Source: Anas platyrhynchos (Eukaryota > Chordata > Aves > Anseriformes > Anatidae). Taken from it: a stretch of DNA of 64,000 nucleotides. Below are positions 9,734 through 22,114 of this stretch, one piece after another. The DNA lies in the NCBI RefSeq assembly GCF_047663525.1, contig NC_092616.1:3509501-3573500 (forward strand). The letters run 5' to 3'. Position 1 is the first letter of the stretch. Each line of letters opens with the position of its first letter. The translations under genes and the position numbers were made by a program. The notes under the pieces were generated by a model. It did not search any database. It was not told the origin of the DNA and saw nothing but the letters and a program-made list of their open reading frames with translations.

Positions 9734-12624
9734 AAAGTCAGGCAGAAGAGTCCGTTAAGACATCTCATGCTGGATTTTAATCCTGTGGCTAGGAGGGCAC
9801 TCAGCTCACACCCATGCCTGCCCAAGGCACATAGGAACTGGGATTCGCCTGCCCTCACTTCAGGTGTGCACCACATGGGCAGCTGCAGGTGTGCTCCTTT
9901 TTTCATCTCCAGGATCATTAATGGAGATGGAGGAAATCAGGGGGCTGCAAACACCTGGTGACATGTCAGGGGGCAGAGGTACGTGCAGGCATCTGCAAAC
10001 TCTCATGGAGGTACTATGAGGGACAGGGCAGCACATGGGGATATCCCCTTGGAGGCTGGTAGTGGATGCCTTTGGCCAGCTGAAATGACAGCAAATGCAC
10101 CCATTTAGGACAACTAAACCTGTCCCTCCTCAGTAGGCTCAGGGCAGCCTGTAGAGGCATCCACCTGACCCAATGGAGAACTGTGCCACAGGGAGAGCTG
10201 AGTCTCTCTCTCCCTCTTCTCCATCTGGTTTTCCCTCCATCTCCAGGGACTGTAACAGCATTTGGCTCATGGACATCCCTATATTACCTAATGAAATTCG
10301 GGGCAGCTGCTCCATTTAAAGCCACTTCCAGGCCTGCAGTTCCACCTGAGATGCCAATGCTGCCCAACACCACTACAGCATGCAGCTGACACGGGCAGCA
10401 CAGGACCCACAGGACAGCTCTGGCCATTCACAACTGGTACTTAAAGGACACTCCTGAGGGCATCTCTGGTAGACGTGGTGCTTATGAGCAAGTGACTGCT
10501 TCTCAGAGAGCCAAGGTCTGTCCCACCTCTATTCGGTAGAGGCAGGCAACGCATGGATATGAGGCACATCACACAAGAGTTTCCACTTGTGTTGTTCAGC
10601 TCGCAAACATTTCTGCTGCTTATCACCTCCATCCTTCATTCACCTCTTTGATTGTACCATCCAGACACAACCCAATGATTTTTTGTCTGTGTCCCTGAAT
10701 CACAGGTTGCCCATACCAAGGACATTTTCAGCAGCCCCTTCCCCTGCCTGGAGATCGGCCTCATCTCCAGCACTGGCCCTCAGGGCTGCACCAACACCAC
10801 AAAGGCCCTCTGCTGTCAGGGCGGCACAGCCCAGGCCTGTTTCCTTCTGGCCTTGGGAACACCAGGGCTTGCCCTCCTTCGGGTCCCTCATTTCATCCTC
10901 CTATGGCCATCGGCCATCCACAGCAGCAGGTCTCTGCCCTGCTGGAAAGCCTTTGCATGTCTTGGGTCTTGGGCAGAAGGTCTGGGACTAGTTTGAGTTT
11001 GGCCCTTGTGCCACAGCTGAGGTGCTGCAGCCCAGATGTGCCCCAATGCCCTCAGCCTGGGGCACAGACGGGAGGAGCTGAATCTTGACTGCAAGGAAGC
11101 TGTGTCAGCATTAAGGAGTGCACTGCAGCTGTCCCAAGCTGTTCTCCCTACTCTCCCCTTCATCTGCAGTGCTGCACTACCCCTCTCCCTTACCATGAGG
11201 TGCTGAAGGTAAGTTTGCCATTCCCTCGTGTGCCACCTCTGCCTGTGGCATGGCAGCGGGGATGTCCTGGGCGAGGGTGCTGAGGCCTTCTCAGAGCACA
11301 GAGCCTTGTGGGACATGAGGGGAGGAAGGCCCAGGAATGTGCTGCAATTCCCTCCATATAACACATCCTACTTCACCAAGTGAGCGACATGCTGTGAAGA
11401 CGAGTTCAGGCACAATGAGGAGCTGCTGCGTCCCAGGCGCCTTTGCTCCCATCGTTTGAAAAAAGCCCAGCCCCAGGACAAGCCTCGAACCACACCTTCC
11501 TGGAAGGGCTTCCAAGAGCAGAGGCCTGTTGATGCAGGAACACAGCAGGGACTTCTCCATTGTTCCATTTCCTATATTCCATGGCCTTTGTCACCATTTG
11601 GAGATGTTCCTGGTAAATTTGTCAGGATCCTGTGGAAAAGAACTGGGAAGAAATGAAATGACTGTTTCTCAGGACAAGAAGGGAAATCTCTCGTCTCTCC
11701 TGAGCTCTGCTGTCTCCATGCTGCTGACCTCACAGGCCTTCTAATGACACGTGCTGATGTCACAGGGGTGCACTGCATCACCAGAATATCGTCACTGGAG
11801 CAGCGGCAGTGCTCCCCTTCCCTGCAAGGCCTGGTCCCTGCTGGGCACTGCTTGGGTGCTCCCCACCGCTGTCCTTGTGTGGCCAGGAGTGGGGTCAGCA
11901 GGCAGCAAGCTTGCACTGGGCGACCCTCGCTGACGGGCGGAGGAGCAGGGGCACCTTGCAGAGGAGCTGTGGTTGAGGAGCAGGGCTGGCATCCCTTGTC
12001 CTGAGCTGAGGGCCAGCAGCAAGCGAGATGGAGGGCTGCTGGAGCACGACCATCACCTCTGTCCTGACTTCCCTGTTCCCAGTGTTCCTGCAGCTCTCCC
12101 CCAAAGGTAAGGGTGTCAGCAGCCCCTTCCCAAGATGTGTCACAGGGGCTGGCAGCTGTCCAAAGCTTTGCAGGGGGCTGGAAATGGCTGGTGGCTGCTG
12201 CAAGAGCCTTGCCTGAGTGTCCCTCTGGGCTCAGGGGAGTATGCGGTAGCCAGGATTCCTGGGTCCTGATGCTAGGGGTGCCCTAAGCCCCAGGGCTCCT
12301 CTGGGCATGGCTCAGCCTCCTTGCGATGGGGACAGTCCAGGGCCAGGTTTCCCTGGGAGCTGGTGCCTCTTCAGGATCTGGCTCTGGGAGGAAGGACGTC
12401 CGGTGTCCCAGAGACTGGTGTGGCCTGCAGCTCCACAGGCCTCTCAGGAATGTGCCAGAAATGCCTGTGTTGGAAATCAGGCCTTCCCCTTGTACTGATC
12501 TCCTTCAGGGGAACCTCTGCTCCTTCTCTCCTGTGCCACCAGGCTGGCAGAGAGTGTTCTGGGTGCTGAGATGCCATCCCTGGATGGACACAGCCCTGGT
12601 GCTGGACCCTTCCAATGTCCCTAC
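9734..12624 (-). repeat. Upstream part of receptor unit 2, paired with 28757-30468
   Basis: No gene is supported. About 10060-10230 resembles 17370-17530 (upstream of unit 3). About 10880-12620 is an inverted relative of 28757-30400 and, for 11740-12230, of 41987-42480. The shared text ends exactly at the LTR insertion point at 12625. It may be promoter-side DNA of the ancestral receptor unit. Confidence 0.5.
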
Positions 12625-13736
12625 TGTGGTGGTTTTACACAGGTACACAGGTGAACTCCATGGCCACCGCTCTTTTACTTCCCCACCTACAAGAAAAAGG
12701 GGGAAAAATATGATGAAAAGAGCTCAAGGCTTGAGGTAGAACAGGAGGTCACCCACCAAATATCCTCATGGGTACCAATTATCATCACAGGCAAGACAGA
12801 CTTAGCATAGGCAGATTAAGATATTTTATTGCCTATCACTGGTGCACTACAACCTTGAGGAACTACAAGCAAACTAAAAACACCATTCCCCCCATCCAGC
12901 CTCCTGTAACTCCTTCTCCTAGGTGGAACAGGATAATTGGGAATTGCAGTGAGTCCATGACATTGTTTCCATTGCTCCTTGATGGTCAATCTCTGCCCTC
13001 TCTGGGTCCCTCCTGTGGGATGGCCTCCTTCCCAAATGAATCCTGTGTGGGCCATAAAGGGCTCAGATAATGACAGATATGACTGGATCATGTTAAAATA
13101 AAGTTGTTAGAAGCAATATATCAGCTTCATAGTTGCTGACCACAATGTTCATTTTTTGTTGGTGTAGTAGTTGTGTTTGGTCTCAGAACTGTGTTGGGTA
13201 GCACATTACATATTGTGTGTGTTCCCTGTTGTGCTGTTTATCCTTTGTGGGAGCTGGTTTATGGTTATTAGTTTACTCCACGGCCTAACACTGCCTTATG
13301 TTGTGATAAAATTACTGGTCATGAGACAAATCTGGTAGTTGTACTCAGCATTGCTGTCACCTCCATGCTCGAGGAACTTTCTCTCAGAAACTATTTATAA
13401 TTAACAGTCTTTACTTTTCACCTCGGGGAGCCAATCTATGGAAATGATGGGGGGGAGAGGGGGGACAATTCTTCTCCCCACAGCTAGTTATAATAGCTCT
13501 TCAAAACTTGGAATCCTTGGAATGTTCAAACCAGCCTGTACCTATTGTTATGTGTCCTGAATGTGTTTCAGGTTTTGTTTAAGGTTAGAGTAAACTATTT
13601 CAGAATGCCACACAATGATCTGCCCTGAGGCGGGATAATTATGAGGGGCAGGGTGTGTGGGAGGATATGGGCAGGCACCTAGAACTGTGGGCACCTCCAA
13701 TGCTTTCTAACTTCACCCCTGAAGAAGTGCAGATTC

Positions 13737-13783
13737 CAAATAAATAAATAAATAAATACATACATACATACATAAATAAAAAG
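13737..13783. repeat. Tetranucleotide microsatellite (AAAT/ACAT)n
   Basis: About five AAAT units followed by CATA units and AAAT again. The matching site in the inverted copy (about 18830-18856) is a poly-T run, so the tract changed after duplication. Confidence 0.8.
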
Positions 13784-14519
13784 GCAGAGTGCTTGAAAAA
13801 GGAGTGTCATCACCCTTGCGATTCCAAAGAGAGAGAAATCACTGCAATGTGCTGGGGTTTGGCCTATGCTTACTGAGTTGCAATCTACACAACTCCAATC
13901 CCTGCGACTGGGCCAGAGAAACAACCTGTGCCTCTATCACTCATACGTGCATATGAGAAGAAACAGGAGAGACAAAATCAGCTTGCTTAGCTAGGAAATA
14001 AGCTCCTGCTCATACGGGGAAGGAGGAAGAAGAAAACGAGGCAGGCTACTCCCAAGTAGAGCCATCACAGGAAAAGGAGGATGAAGACAGAGATAACATA
14101 AAAGGAGCAGTAAGCTCCTGAGCACCATACCTTGGGGAGCTGTGAGATGTGTGATTAGATTTCAGCCATTATCTAGGCCAGCACATTGTCACCTGGCTGC
14201 TCTGGTACATGGATATCAGGGCCGGTAGCCTGGAATTAGAGGGCAGGGAAACCAAGCAGCTGGGATCCCTCTCCAGGGAAGGGGGCATTGACAAAGCAAT
14301 TGCAAAGGGGGCACAAATCCTCCCTCTCTTGAGGTAACTCCTGTCAGGTGTAAAGGAAAGGTATCCCTTCAAGGAAGATGTTGTATGTCACCCAGGCAAA
14401 TGGACAACCAGGGAGAGAGGCAGCCCATATCTGATGCAATTGGCCATGCTGGAGGTGATTTATGGTGATTTATGCACATTCAACAGTTTTCTACCTTGCC
14501 CGGTGCCTCACAGGATCCT

Positions 14520-14700
14520 TCAGTTGTGGGGTTGCTGAGGGTCGACGTGCCAGTAGCTACCCAAATGGTGCACCAGTGGCAATATGGCACCACCCAAGAT
14601 TCCCTGATTCCCAGATATATGCTGATTCGTCAACTGCAGAGCCAAGGACTGATCAGCAAAATTTGTTCACCTTTAATAATCCCATAGCGTCAGTGCAAGA
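14520..14700 (+). pseudogene. Retroviral pol (reverse transcriptase N-terminal) remnant
   Basis: Translation in mixed frames gives a segment typical of the start of an ERVL-type reverse transcriptase (a patch of small polar residues and FNNPI before the first RT strand). The inverted copy at 17969-18160 continues further and adds a decayed Asp-Tyr and Asn-Glu-Val-Thr-Pro patch. Stops and frame changes make it non-functional. Confidence 0.5.
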
Positions 14701-14878
14701 AGAAGTACATGGTGGTGTGGAGGCGGTGGTCGCAGGCTATGGCGGTGACGACGAGGCCGTTGCCCAGGAGGGCAGCCAGGTAGATGCCCAGGAAGAGCGC
14801 GAAGTGCAGGAGCTGCAGCTCCCATGTGTCTGCAAATGGCAGGAGGAGGAACTCGGTGATGGAGCTGCTGTTGGACAT
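14699..14878 (-). pseudogene. Olfactory receptor 5' fragment (receptor 3)
   Basis: Begins MSNSSSITEF and runs through TM1 (GN) to MYFF in TM2, about 60 residues, then stops matching at the junction with the retroviral mosaic. The rest of the receptor is absent. Its 5' side keeps the unit structure, with blocks B and A2 and the exon-like block at 15840-17003, so it was once a complete unit. One substitution, TTMYFF for TPMYFF, lies just before the break. Confidence 0.88.
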
Positions 14879-15839
14879 CTGATCCTCCCGGGAATGGAGA
14901 TCTGCCTCCTCTGAATACGGAGGCCTGTCCAAGAATCAAAAAGAGTTAAATGCTAGGGTAGACCTCTGTAAGGAAAACCTACTCATTTTCTTGTAGTAAC
15001 CTGAAAAGAAATTGCCTCTTCACTTTGGGAAAGGCTGTTGCTCTCTTTGATCTTAAACTGATACTTCAGGAGTCAAGGGACTCTGCAGGAGATGGTCCTG
15101 CCCTAGAGCAGTATACAAATGGAACATGGCGTTGTCCTAGATGAAGTATGCTTTGCAAAACTAAGAGTTTGTCAGCATTCTTTCTCAAAATTAATCCAAA
15201 TGCAGAGCAAAGGTTTTTGCATGTTTTGGTTTGTTTCTTTATACTTGTCTCCCCATGCCTGAGGAGCGTATTCAAGGCATAAAACTTTGGCAATTGGCTT
15301 TGCCCACCCATGGAAATCTTGGGGTCCTGGGTGGCAAAGGGACCGTCCCTCAAGGCAGAATGAGGAGAGCTGCTGTATCCACCAGTCCTGGTCTCAGCTG
15401 CCCTGTGTGGGCACCTCTGGAGGATGGTCACACTCAGGTGTTCCCCTGAAAACAACCAGGATTCTGCTGAGAGCAGTGGAATCCAGGTTCAAAGGGCAGA
15501 TCTCCAAACCCCTCACCCATCTCATTGTACCTGAGGAGGATCTCAGCTCTCTGCTCTTCTCCAGGGACAGAGAGGGATCATAACAGCTGCCCACATATAG
15601 CCATGCAGCAGCATTTGTATGGCCTTAGGACTGATGTGTCTTCTCCATGGGGCTGCTAGACAACACAGAGCTGCTAGGGCAGAGCTGTGCCCTTGTGCAC
15701 GGCAGCCTGCAGCCCGGCAGAAGTCCTGATGACACTATGGCTGGAGGTTGAAGGTGCGAGAGAACTGAAAGCAGGGGGTTGCTCCAGGGAAGTGTCTCCA
15801 GTGCAAGGATGGTAGGGAGATGCCCAAATCCCTTCTGCC
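14879..15839 (-). other. Intron-like 5' flank of the truncated receptor 3
   Basis: No gene. Reading on the minus strand, it matches the flank of receptor 7 (54980-55600) and the flank of receptor 5 (32040-32570), including a stretch with GGACAGTCCCTTTGCC-like text. Confidence 0.5.
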
Positions 15840-16610
15840 ATGGAGATACTGGGAGCAGCTCCCTCTCACTCCCTGCCCATGGCTCTGCTACCTGCAGCTG
15901 TGCCTGCCTGCAGTTGGGTCTCTGTCCCCACGCCTCCTGCCTGCAGCTCACAGCCCCCATCCCACCCGCTGGGTGCTCAGCTCTGCCCTGCAGACACCTC
16001 CTGGCAGCAGGGCTCTGCCCAGGGGCAGCTTGCTGGGGGCACGTCCAAGAGACCAGCTCACACAGATCCTGCTGACACTGCACCAGTGGCGGTGGAGCTG
16101 TTCAGGGCTGAGGGGCAGGAAAGGAACCTGATGGGGGTCATGGCAACCTCCTTAGGATGCCTTAGGACTGTAAGGCTTTTCTAGGAAATAATATTATATT
16201 TTGCTATTTCTACTGAGCCAAAAAGAAAACTGAAAGCAGAGGCTAAGGAAAGATGAGAGTAAAGTTCCCTTTGAAATTCCCTTGGTGTGCTGTGGAGCTG
16301 TGAGCAGGCTGCCCCAGGCAGCAGCCTCCCACCAGCAGCAGGACCCTGCCCTGCCAGGGGGGCTCCTTCCACCCGCAGCTTCTCCCCGCAGCGCCCTGGG
16401 CAGCTCCCCGGGCAGGCTGAGTGCTGAGCCTGGCAGGCGGCAGAAGCCCTGCCCCGGCACACAGCCCCTGGGGCACAGCAGGGACCCTGCTCTGCACCAC
16501 AGCCCTGGACACCCCTTTCAGCAACCTGGCTGCAGAGCCTGCTGCCAGCCTGTGAAAAGAGAGCACTCAGGGCGTGGCCTTTCTGCCTTTTCCTTCTGCC
16601 ACAGACTTAC
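15840..16610 (-). repeat. Blocks B and A2 of receptor unit 3
   Basis: Minus-strand GC-rich blocks in the usual order, upstream of the receptor 3 fragment. No protein is supported. Confidence 0.6.
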
Positions 16611-17003
16611 CCTGTAATGTGCTGCAAGCATTCATTCCCCATTGAGCTTTCAGTATCCCCCAATTCACGCAGACCATAACCTCTATCTCCCTTCTCTCCC
16701 CTCCCAGTGCCAGCCACAGGCAGTGCCCCCAGGCCTGCTGCGCTGTGCAGAGGAGCTGCTTCTGCGCAGAGCTGTCTCTCTGCAGCGCTGCCCGCTTGCC
16801 AGGAGCTCCCCTTGGGCCCAGGAGCCCGGCCCAGCTCAGCAGCAGAGGCCCAGCCCAAGGCCTCCCTTGCTCTGCCCCTCACCAGGCTCCCTGCACGTGG
16901 CCCTGGGGCTGCAGGGGAACCTGCTGGGAAACAGCCTGAAGGAATCCCTTGGGTTCCCTTCCTCACATGGCACATACACTTCTTCACACCAGTGTCATTT
17001 CTC
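16611..17003 (-). other. Candidate 5' non-coding exon of receptor unit 3
   Basis: Exon-like block of 393 bases. On the minus strand the acceptor reads TTCTGTAAG before GAGAAATG, and the donor GTAAGTCTGT follows. It is closest to copy 4 at 22115-22508, its inverted-repeat partner. The receptor it served is truncated. Confidence 0.5.
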
Positions 17004-17968
17004 CTTACAGAACACCAATTAAGTGTAACAGTCACATCTTCTTGTCCCAGTATCAGTTTGGACATGAAGTCATGGTCAGGGACTGACCTCCTTCATCCCC
17101 ACTTCAGGAAATAATTCAGGAGTCAGTCAAGGCATCTCATGCTGGTTGTTATTCCTGGGGCTGGAAAGGGATCTCAGCTCCCTCCCATGCCTGCCACAGA
17201 CCCACAGGAGCTGGGATTCCTCAGGCCTCAGTTCAGGTGTCCACAACATAGGCACCTTAATGTGAATTACTGGGCCACAATAGCTCCTTAGTGGAGATGG
17301 AGGACAGGCAGGAGCTGTTCAGATGGAAATACCTGCTGAAATTTGAGGTTGATCCTTTGGTCTGATGGGGCATTCTTCAGGCCAGCTGAAATGGCAGCAG
17401 ATGCCACATGTAGGACAACTGAACCTGTCCCTACTCCTTATGATCAGGTCAGCCTGCAGAGGCTTTCAGCAGAGCAAAAGGAGTCATGTGTCACAGGCAG
17501 AGCTAAACCTATTCTGTTCTCTTTTAAATGTTCTCTTTTTTCCTTTCTCTTCTATGTGACCCTTGACTGTAATGGCTTTTGTGTCTCGGACATCTCCACA
17601 GGGCCTCAGCTCTCACCAGCAAGGTCTCCCTGCCCTTTGTGCCTTGAGGCAGGACTCTTCAGGTGTACAACAGGTGGTGGGTGGGGATAAAATCCATGGT
17701 TACTTTGCAAACTACACCCTTAACAGTCCATGGGACCTAGGGGCCTGCATCCAAGCGTACAGGGAGAGTGTTCTGGCCTGGAGGTACTGGCTCCTTTTGA
17801 TCCCAGGAAGGGATCAGACAGCAGCATTCAGGTGCTGTAAGAGATCATTTAAATGCTCTTAGAGCTAAGACTATAAGGAGAGAAGACTATAGATGATCTG
17901 TTGAATTTGGTGTGACTTCATTCTAGACACAATACTCCACCCTTAGTCTCAGATCTCCATGACATTTT
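17004..17968. other. Upstream part of unit 3
   Basis: No gene is supported. Most of it (to 17756) is the outer part of the inverted-repeat arm. The last 200 bases continue the retroviral fragment beyond the point where copy 1 of the mosaic breaks off: on the minus strand they extend the decayed reverse-transcriptase text. Confidence 0.45.
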
Positions 17969-18826
17969 TGCACTGACCCTATGGGATTATTAAAGGTGAA
18001 AAAATTTTTCTGATCAGTCCTTGGCTCTCCAGTTGATGAATCAGCATATATCTGGGAATCAGGGAATCTTGGGTGGTGCCATATTGCCACTGGTGCATCT
18101 TCTGGGTAGCTACTGGCACGTCGACCCTCAGCAACCCCACAGCTGAAGGATCCTGTGAGGCACCGGGCAAGGTAGAAAACTGTTAAATGTGCATAAATCA
18201 CCATAAATCACCTCCAGCATGGCCAATTGCATCAGATATGGGCTGCCTCTCTCCCTGGTTGTCCATTTGCCTGGGTGACATACAACATCTTCCTTGAAGG
18301 GATACCTTTCCTTTACACCTGACAGGAGTTACCTCAAGAGAGGGAGGATTTGTGCCCCCTTTGCAATTGCTTTGTCAATGCCCCCTTCCCTGGAGAGGGA
18401 TCCCAGCTGCTTGGCTTCCCTGCCCTCTAATTCGAGGCTACCGGCCCTGATATCCATGTACCAGAGCAGCCAGGTGACAATGTGCTGGCCTAGATGATGG
18501 CTGAAATCTAATCACAATTCTCACAGCTCCCCAAGGAATAGTGATCAGATGCTTACTGCTGCTTTTATGTTATCTCTGTCTTCGTCCACACATTTCTCTG
18601 ATGGCTTTACTTGGGAGGAGCCTGCCTCATCTTCTTCTTCCTCCTTCCCTCTAGGAGTAGGAGCTTCTTTCCTGATTTTATTTTATTCACATGTATATAT
18701 TTGACTGATACAGGCACAGGTTGGTTCTCTAGCCCAGTCACAGGGATTGGAGTTGTGTAGATTCCAACTCAGCAATCTAAGCACCAGCACATCGCAGTGA
18801 TTTCTGTCACTTTGGAATTGTCAGGA

Positions 18827-18857
<31 letters not shown>

Positions 18858-19949
18858 TGATTCTGCACTTCTTCGGGGGTGAAGTTAGAAAGCATTGGAA
18901 GTGCCCACAGTTCTAGGTGCCTGCCCATAACCTCCCACACACCCTGCCCCTCATAATTATCCCGCCTCAGGGCAGATCATTGTGTGGCATTCTGAAATAG
19001 TTTACTCTAACCTTAAACAAAACCTGAAACACATTCAGGACACAAAACAATATGTACAGGCTGGTTTGAACATCCCTTGGATTCAAAGTTTTGAAGAGCT
19101 ATTGTAACTAGATGTGGGAAGAAGTGTTCCCCTTCATCCCTTCCATAGATTGGCTCCCTGAGGAGAAAAGTAAAGACTGTTAATTATAAATAGTTTCTGA
19201 GAGAAAGTTCCTCGAGCATGGAGGTGATAGCAATGCTGAGTACAACTACCAGATTTGTCTCATGACCAGTAATTTTATCACAACATAAGGCAGTGTTAGG
19301 CAGTAAACTAATAACCATAAACGAACCCCCACAAAGGATAAACAACACAACAGGGAACACACACAATATGTAATGTGCTACCCAACACAGTTCTGAGACC
19401 AAACACAACTACTACACCAACAAAAAATGAACATTGTGGTCAGCAACTATGAAGCTGATCTATTGCTTATAACAACTTTATTTTAACATGATCCAGTCAT
19501 ATCTGTCATTATCTGAACAGTTTATGGCCCCACACAGGATTTATTTGTGAAGGAGGGCATCCTACAGGAGGGACCCAGAGAGGGCAGAGATTGACCATCA
19601 AGGAGCAGTGGAAACAATGTCACGGACTGACTGCAATTCCCAATTCTCCTGTTCCACCCAGGAGAAGGAGTTACAGGAGGCTGGATGGGGGGAATGGTGT
19701 TTTTTGTTTGCTTCTAGTTCCTCAAGGTTGTAGTGCACCAGTGATAGGCAATAAAATATCTTAATCTGCCTATGCTAAGTCTGTCTTGCCTGTGATGATA
19801 ATTGGTACCCATGAGGATATTTGGTGGGTGACCTCCTGTTCTACCTCAAGCCTTGAGCTACTTTCATCATAATTTTCCCCCCTTTTCCTTGTAGGTGGGG
19901 AAGTAAAGGAGCGGTGGCCATGGAGTCCACCTGTGTACCTGTGTAAAAC
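17969..19949 (+). mobile_element. ERVL-like mosaic, copy 2
   Basis: Inverted partner of 12625-14700, with the same order of LTR 3' part, internal debris and oppositely oriented pol remnant. The LTR here lacks its last bases (the CCACCACA end) because a CR1 joins at about 19950. A 27-base T run (18830-18856) replaces the AAAT microsatellite of copy 1. Confidence 0.7.
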
Positions 19950-21003
19950 ACAGTACACAGAAAATGGCTGGATAACTGGGCCCAAAGAGTCGTGGTAAAT
20001 GGAGTCAAGTCCAGTTGGAGGCCAGTCACTAGTGGCGTCCCCCAGGCCTCAGTACTGGGGCTGATCCTCTTTAATATCTTCATCAATGATCTGGACGAGG
20101 GCATTGAGTGCACCCTCAGTAAGTTTGCAGATGACACCAAGTTAGGTGCGTGTGTCGATCTGCTCGAGGGTAGGAAGGCTCTGCAGGAGGATCTGGATAG
20201 GCTGCACCGATGGGCTGAGGTCAACTGCATGAAGTTCAACAAGGCCAAGTGCCGGGTCCTGCACCTGGGGCGCAATAACCCCAAGCAGAGCTACAGGCTG
20301 GGAGATGAGTGGTTGGAGAGCTGCCAGGCAGAGAAGGACCTGGGAGTGATGGTGGACAGTCGGCTGAATATGAGCCAGCAGTGTGCTCAGGTGGCCAAGA
20401 AGGCCAACGGCATCCTGGCTTGTATCAGAAACAGTGTGACCAGCAGGGCTAGGGAGGTGATCGTCCCCCTGTACTTGGCTCTGGTGAGGCCGCACCTCGA
20501 GTACTGTGTTCAGTTTTGGGCCCCTCGCTACAAGAAGGACATCGAGGTGCTTGAGCGGGTCCAAAGAATGGCGACAAAGCTGGTGAGGGGCCTGGAGAGC
20601 AAGTCCTATGAGGAGCGGCTGAAGGAGCTAGGCTTGTTCAGCCTAGAGAAGAGGAGGCTCAGGGGTGACCTTATTGCTCTGTATAAGTACATTAAAGGAG
20701 GCTGTAGCGAGGTGGGGGTTGGCCTGTTCTCCCATGTGCCTGGTGACAGGACGAGGGGGAATGGGCTAAAGTTACGCCAGGGGAGTTTTAGGTTGGATGT
20801 TAGGAAGAATTTCTTTACTGAAAGTGTTGTTAGACACTGGAACGGGCTGCCCAGGGAGGTGGTGGAGTCACCATCCCTGGAAGTCTTCAAAAGACGTTTA
20901 GATGTAGAGCTTAGGGATATGGTTTAGTGGGTACTGTTAGTGTTAGGTTAGAGGTTGGACTCGATGATCTTGAGGTCTCTTCCAACCTAGAGATTCTGTG
21001 AAT
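19950..21003 (+). mobile_element. CR1 LINE, 5'-truncated, long open RT frame
   Basis: An uninterrupted frame at 19992-20927 (311 codons) encodes the C-terminal part of CR1 ORF2: the FADD catalytic motif of the reverse transcriptase near residue 45, then thumb and tail. The endonuclease domain and the first RT motifs are missing, as in most CR1 copies. After the stop comes a short 3' end with a CR1-like ATTCTGTGAAT tail. The open frame suggests a fairly young copy. It cannot move by itself. Confidence 0.9.
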
Positions 21004-21358
21004 CAGTTGGTCACATCGCTGAGGTTCCCGCGCTGAGGTCACAGCGCTGATGTTCCCGCGCTGAGGTCACAGCGCTGTGGTTCCCGCCCTGAGCTCACAT
21101 CGCTGAGGTTCCCGTGCTGATGTTCCTGCGCTTAGGTGACATCGCTGAGGTTCCCGCGCTGTGCTCACATCGCTGAGGTTCCCGCTGTGAGGTCACACTG
21201 TTGAGGTTCCTACACTGAGGTTCCCATGCTGACGTGACACTGCTGAGGTTCCCACGCTGAGGTTCCCGCGCTGAGGTCACAGTGCTGAGGTTCCCACGCT
21301 GAGGTAACAGTGCTGAGGTCACATCGCTGAGGTCACATCGCTGAGGTCACATCGCTCA
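21004..21358. repeat. Minisatellite, 14-bp half-units paired into 28 bp
   Basis: About 25 half-units alternate between TCACATCGCTGAGG-like and TTCCCGCGCTGAGG-like forms. Many junctions create AGGTCA. The array begins directly at the CR1 tail and ends at the inner edge of the right inverted-repeat arm. It has several CpG sites. No coding role is likely despite one open frame on the minus strand. Confidence 0.9.
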
Positions 21359-22114
21359 CACAGGGGCCTTGGATGCAGGTCCCATGGACTGTTAAGGGTG
21401 TAGTTTGCAAAGTAACCACTGATTTTATCCTCACTGATGACCTTTTGTACCCCTGCAGAGTCCTGCCTCAAGGCACAAAGAGCAGGGAGACCTGGCTGGT
21501 CAGAGCTGAGGCCCTGTGGAGATGACCGAGACACAACAGCCAGTACAGCCAAGGGTGACATAGAAGAGAAAGGAAAAAAGAGAACATTTAAAAGAGAACA
21601 GAATAGGTTTAGCTTTGCCTGTGACACATGACTCCTTTTGCTCTGCTGACAGCCTCTGCAGGCTGACCTACACATAAGGAGTAGGGACAGGTTCAGTTGT
21701 CCTACATGTGGCATCTGCTGCCATTTCAGTTGGCCTGAGGAATGCCCCATCAGATTCCCAGAGGATTAACCTCAAATTTCAGCAGGTATTTCCATCTGAT
21801 CAGCTCCTGCCTGTCCTCCATCTCCACTAAGGAGCTATTGTGGCTCAATAATTCGCATTAAGGTGCCTATGTTGTGGACACCTGAACTGAGGCCTGAGGA
21901 ATCCCAGCTCCTGTGGGTCTGTGGCAGGCATGGGAGGGAGCTGAGATCCCTTTCCAGCCCCAGGAATAACAACCAGCATGAGATGCCTTGACTGACTGCT
22001 GAATTATTTCCTGAAGTGGGGATGAAGAAGATCAGTCCCTGACCATGACTTCATGTCCAAACTGATACTGGGACAAGAAGATGTGATTGTTACACTTAAT
22101 TGGTGTTCTGTAAG

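Larger units (their letters stand above)
12625..14700 (-). mobile_element. ERVL-like mosaic, copy 1
   Basis: Starts TGTGGTGG, which in reverse is the 3' end of an LTR; a polyadenylation-type AATAAA lies in the minus strand near 12823. Further in is degraded internal sequence. At 14520-14700 a decayed reverse-transcriptase start reads on the plus strand, opposite to the LTR. The whole arrangement recurs inverted at 17969-19949, so the mosaic was built before it was copied. The right end meets receptor coding sequence. Confidence 0.7.
15800..17756. repeat. Left arm of a large inverted repeat
   Basis: Reverse-complement partner of 21360-23340. Both arms hold the GC-rich blocks, the exon-like block and an outer segment with a shared run around TGGACTGTTAAGGG. 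The match fails at the outer edges near 15800 and 23340 and at the inner edges near 17756 and 21360. The 3.6-kb spacer holds the second ERVL mosaic, a CR1 and a minisatellite. Confidence 0.8.

Noticed and set aside
18294-18497. 67-codon frame present at both 18294-18497 (+) and 14169-14372 (-)
   Set aside because: Identical only because both lie in the duplicated ERVL mosaic; no recognised domain.
21095-21322. 75-codon minus-strand frame with repeated Thr-Ser-Ala-like units
   Set aside because: A product of the 14/28-bp minisatellite. No start context and no relatives.
21004-21358. CRISPR-like direct repeats
   Set aside because: Units are contiguous without unique spacers, and the DNA is clearly vertebrate.
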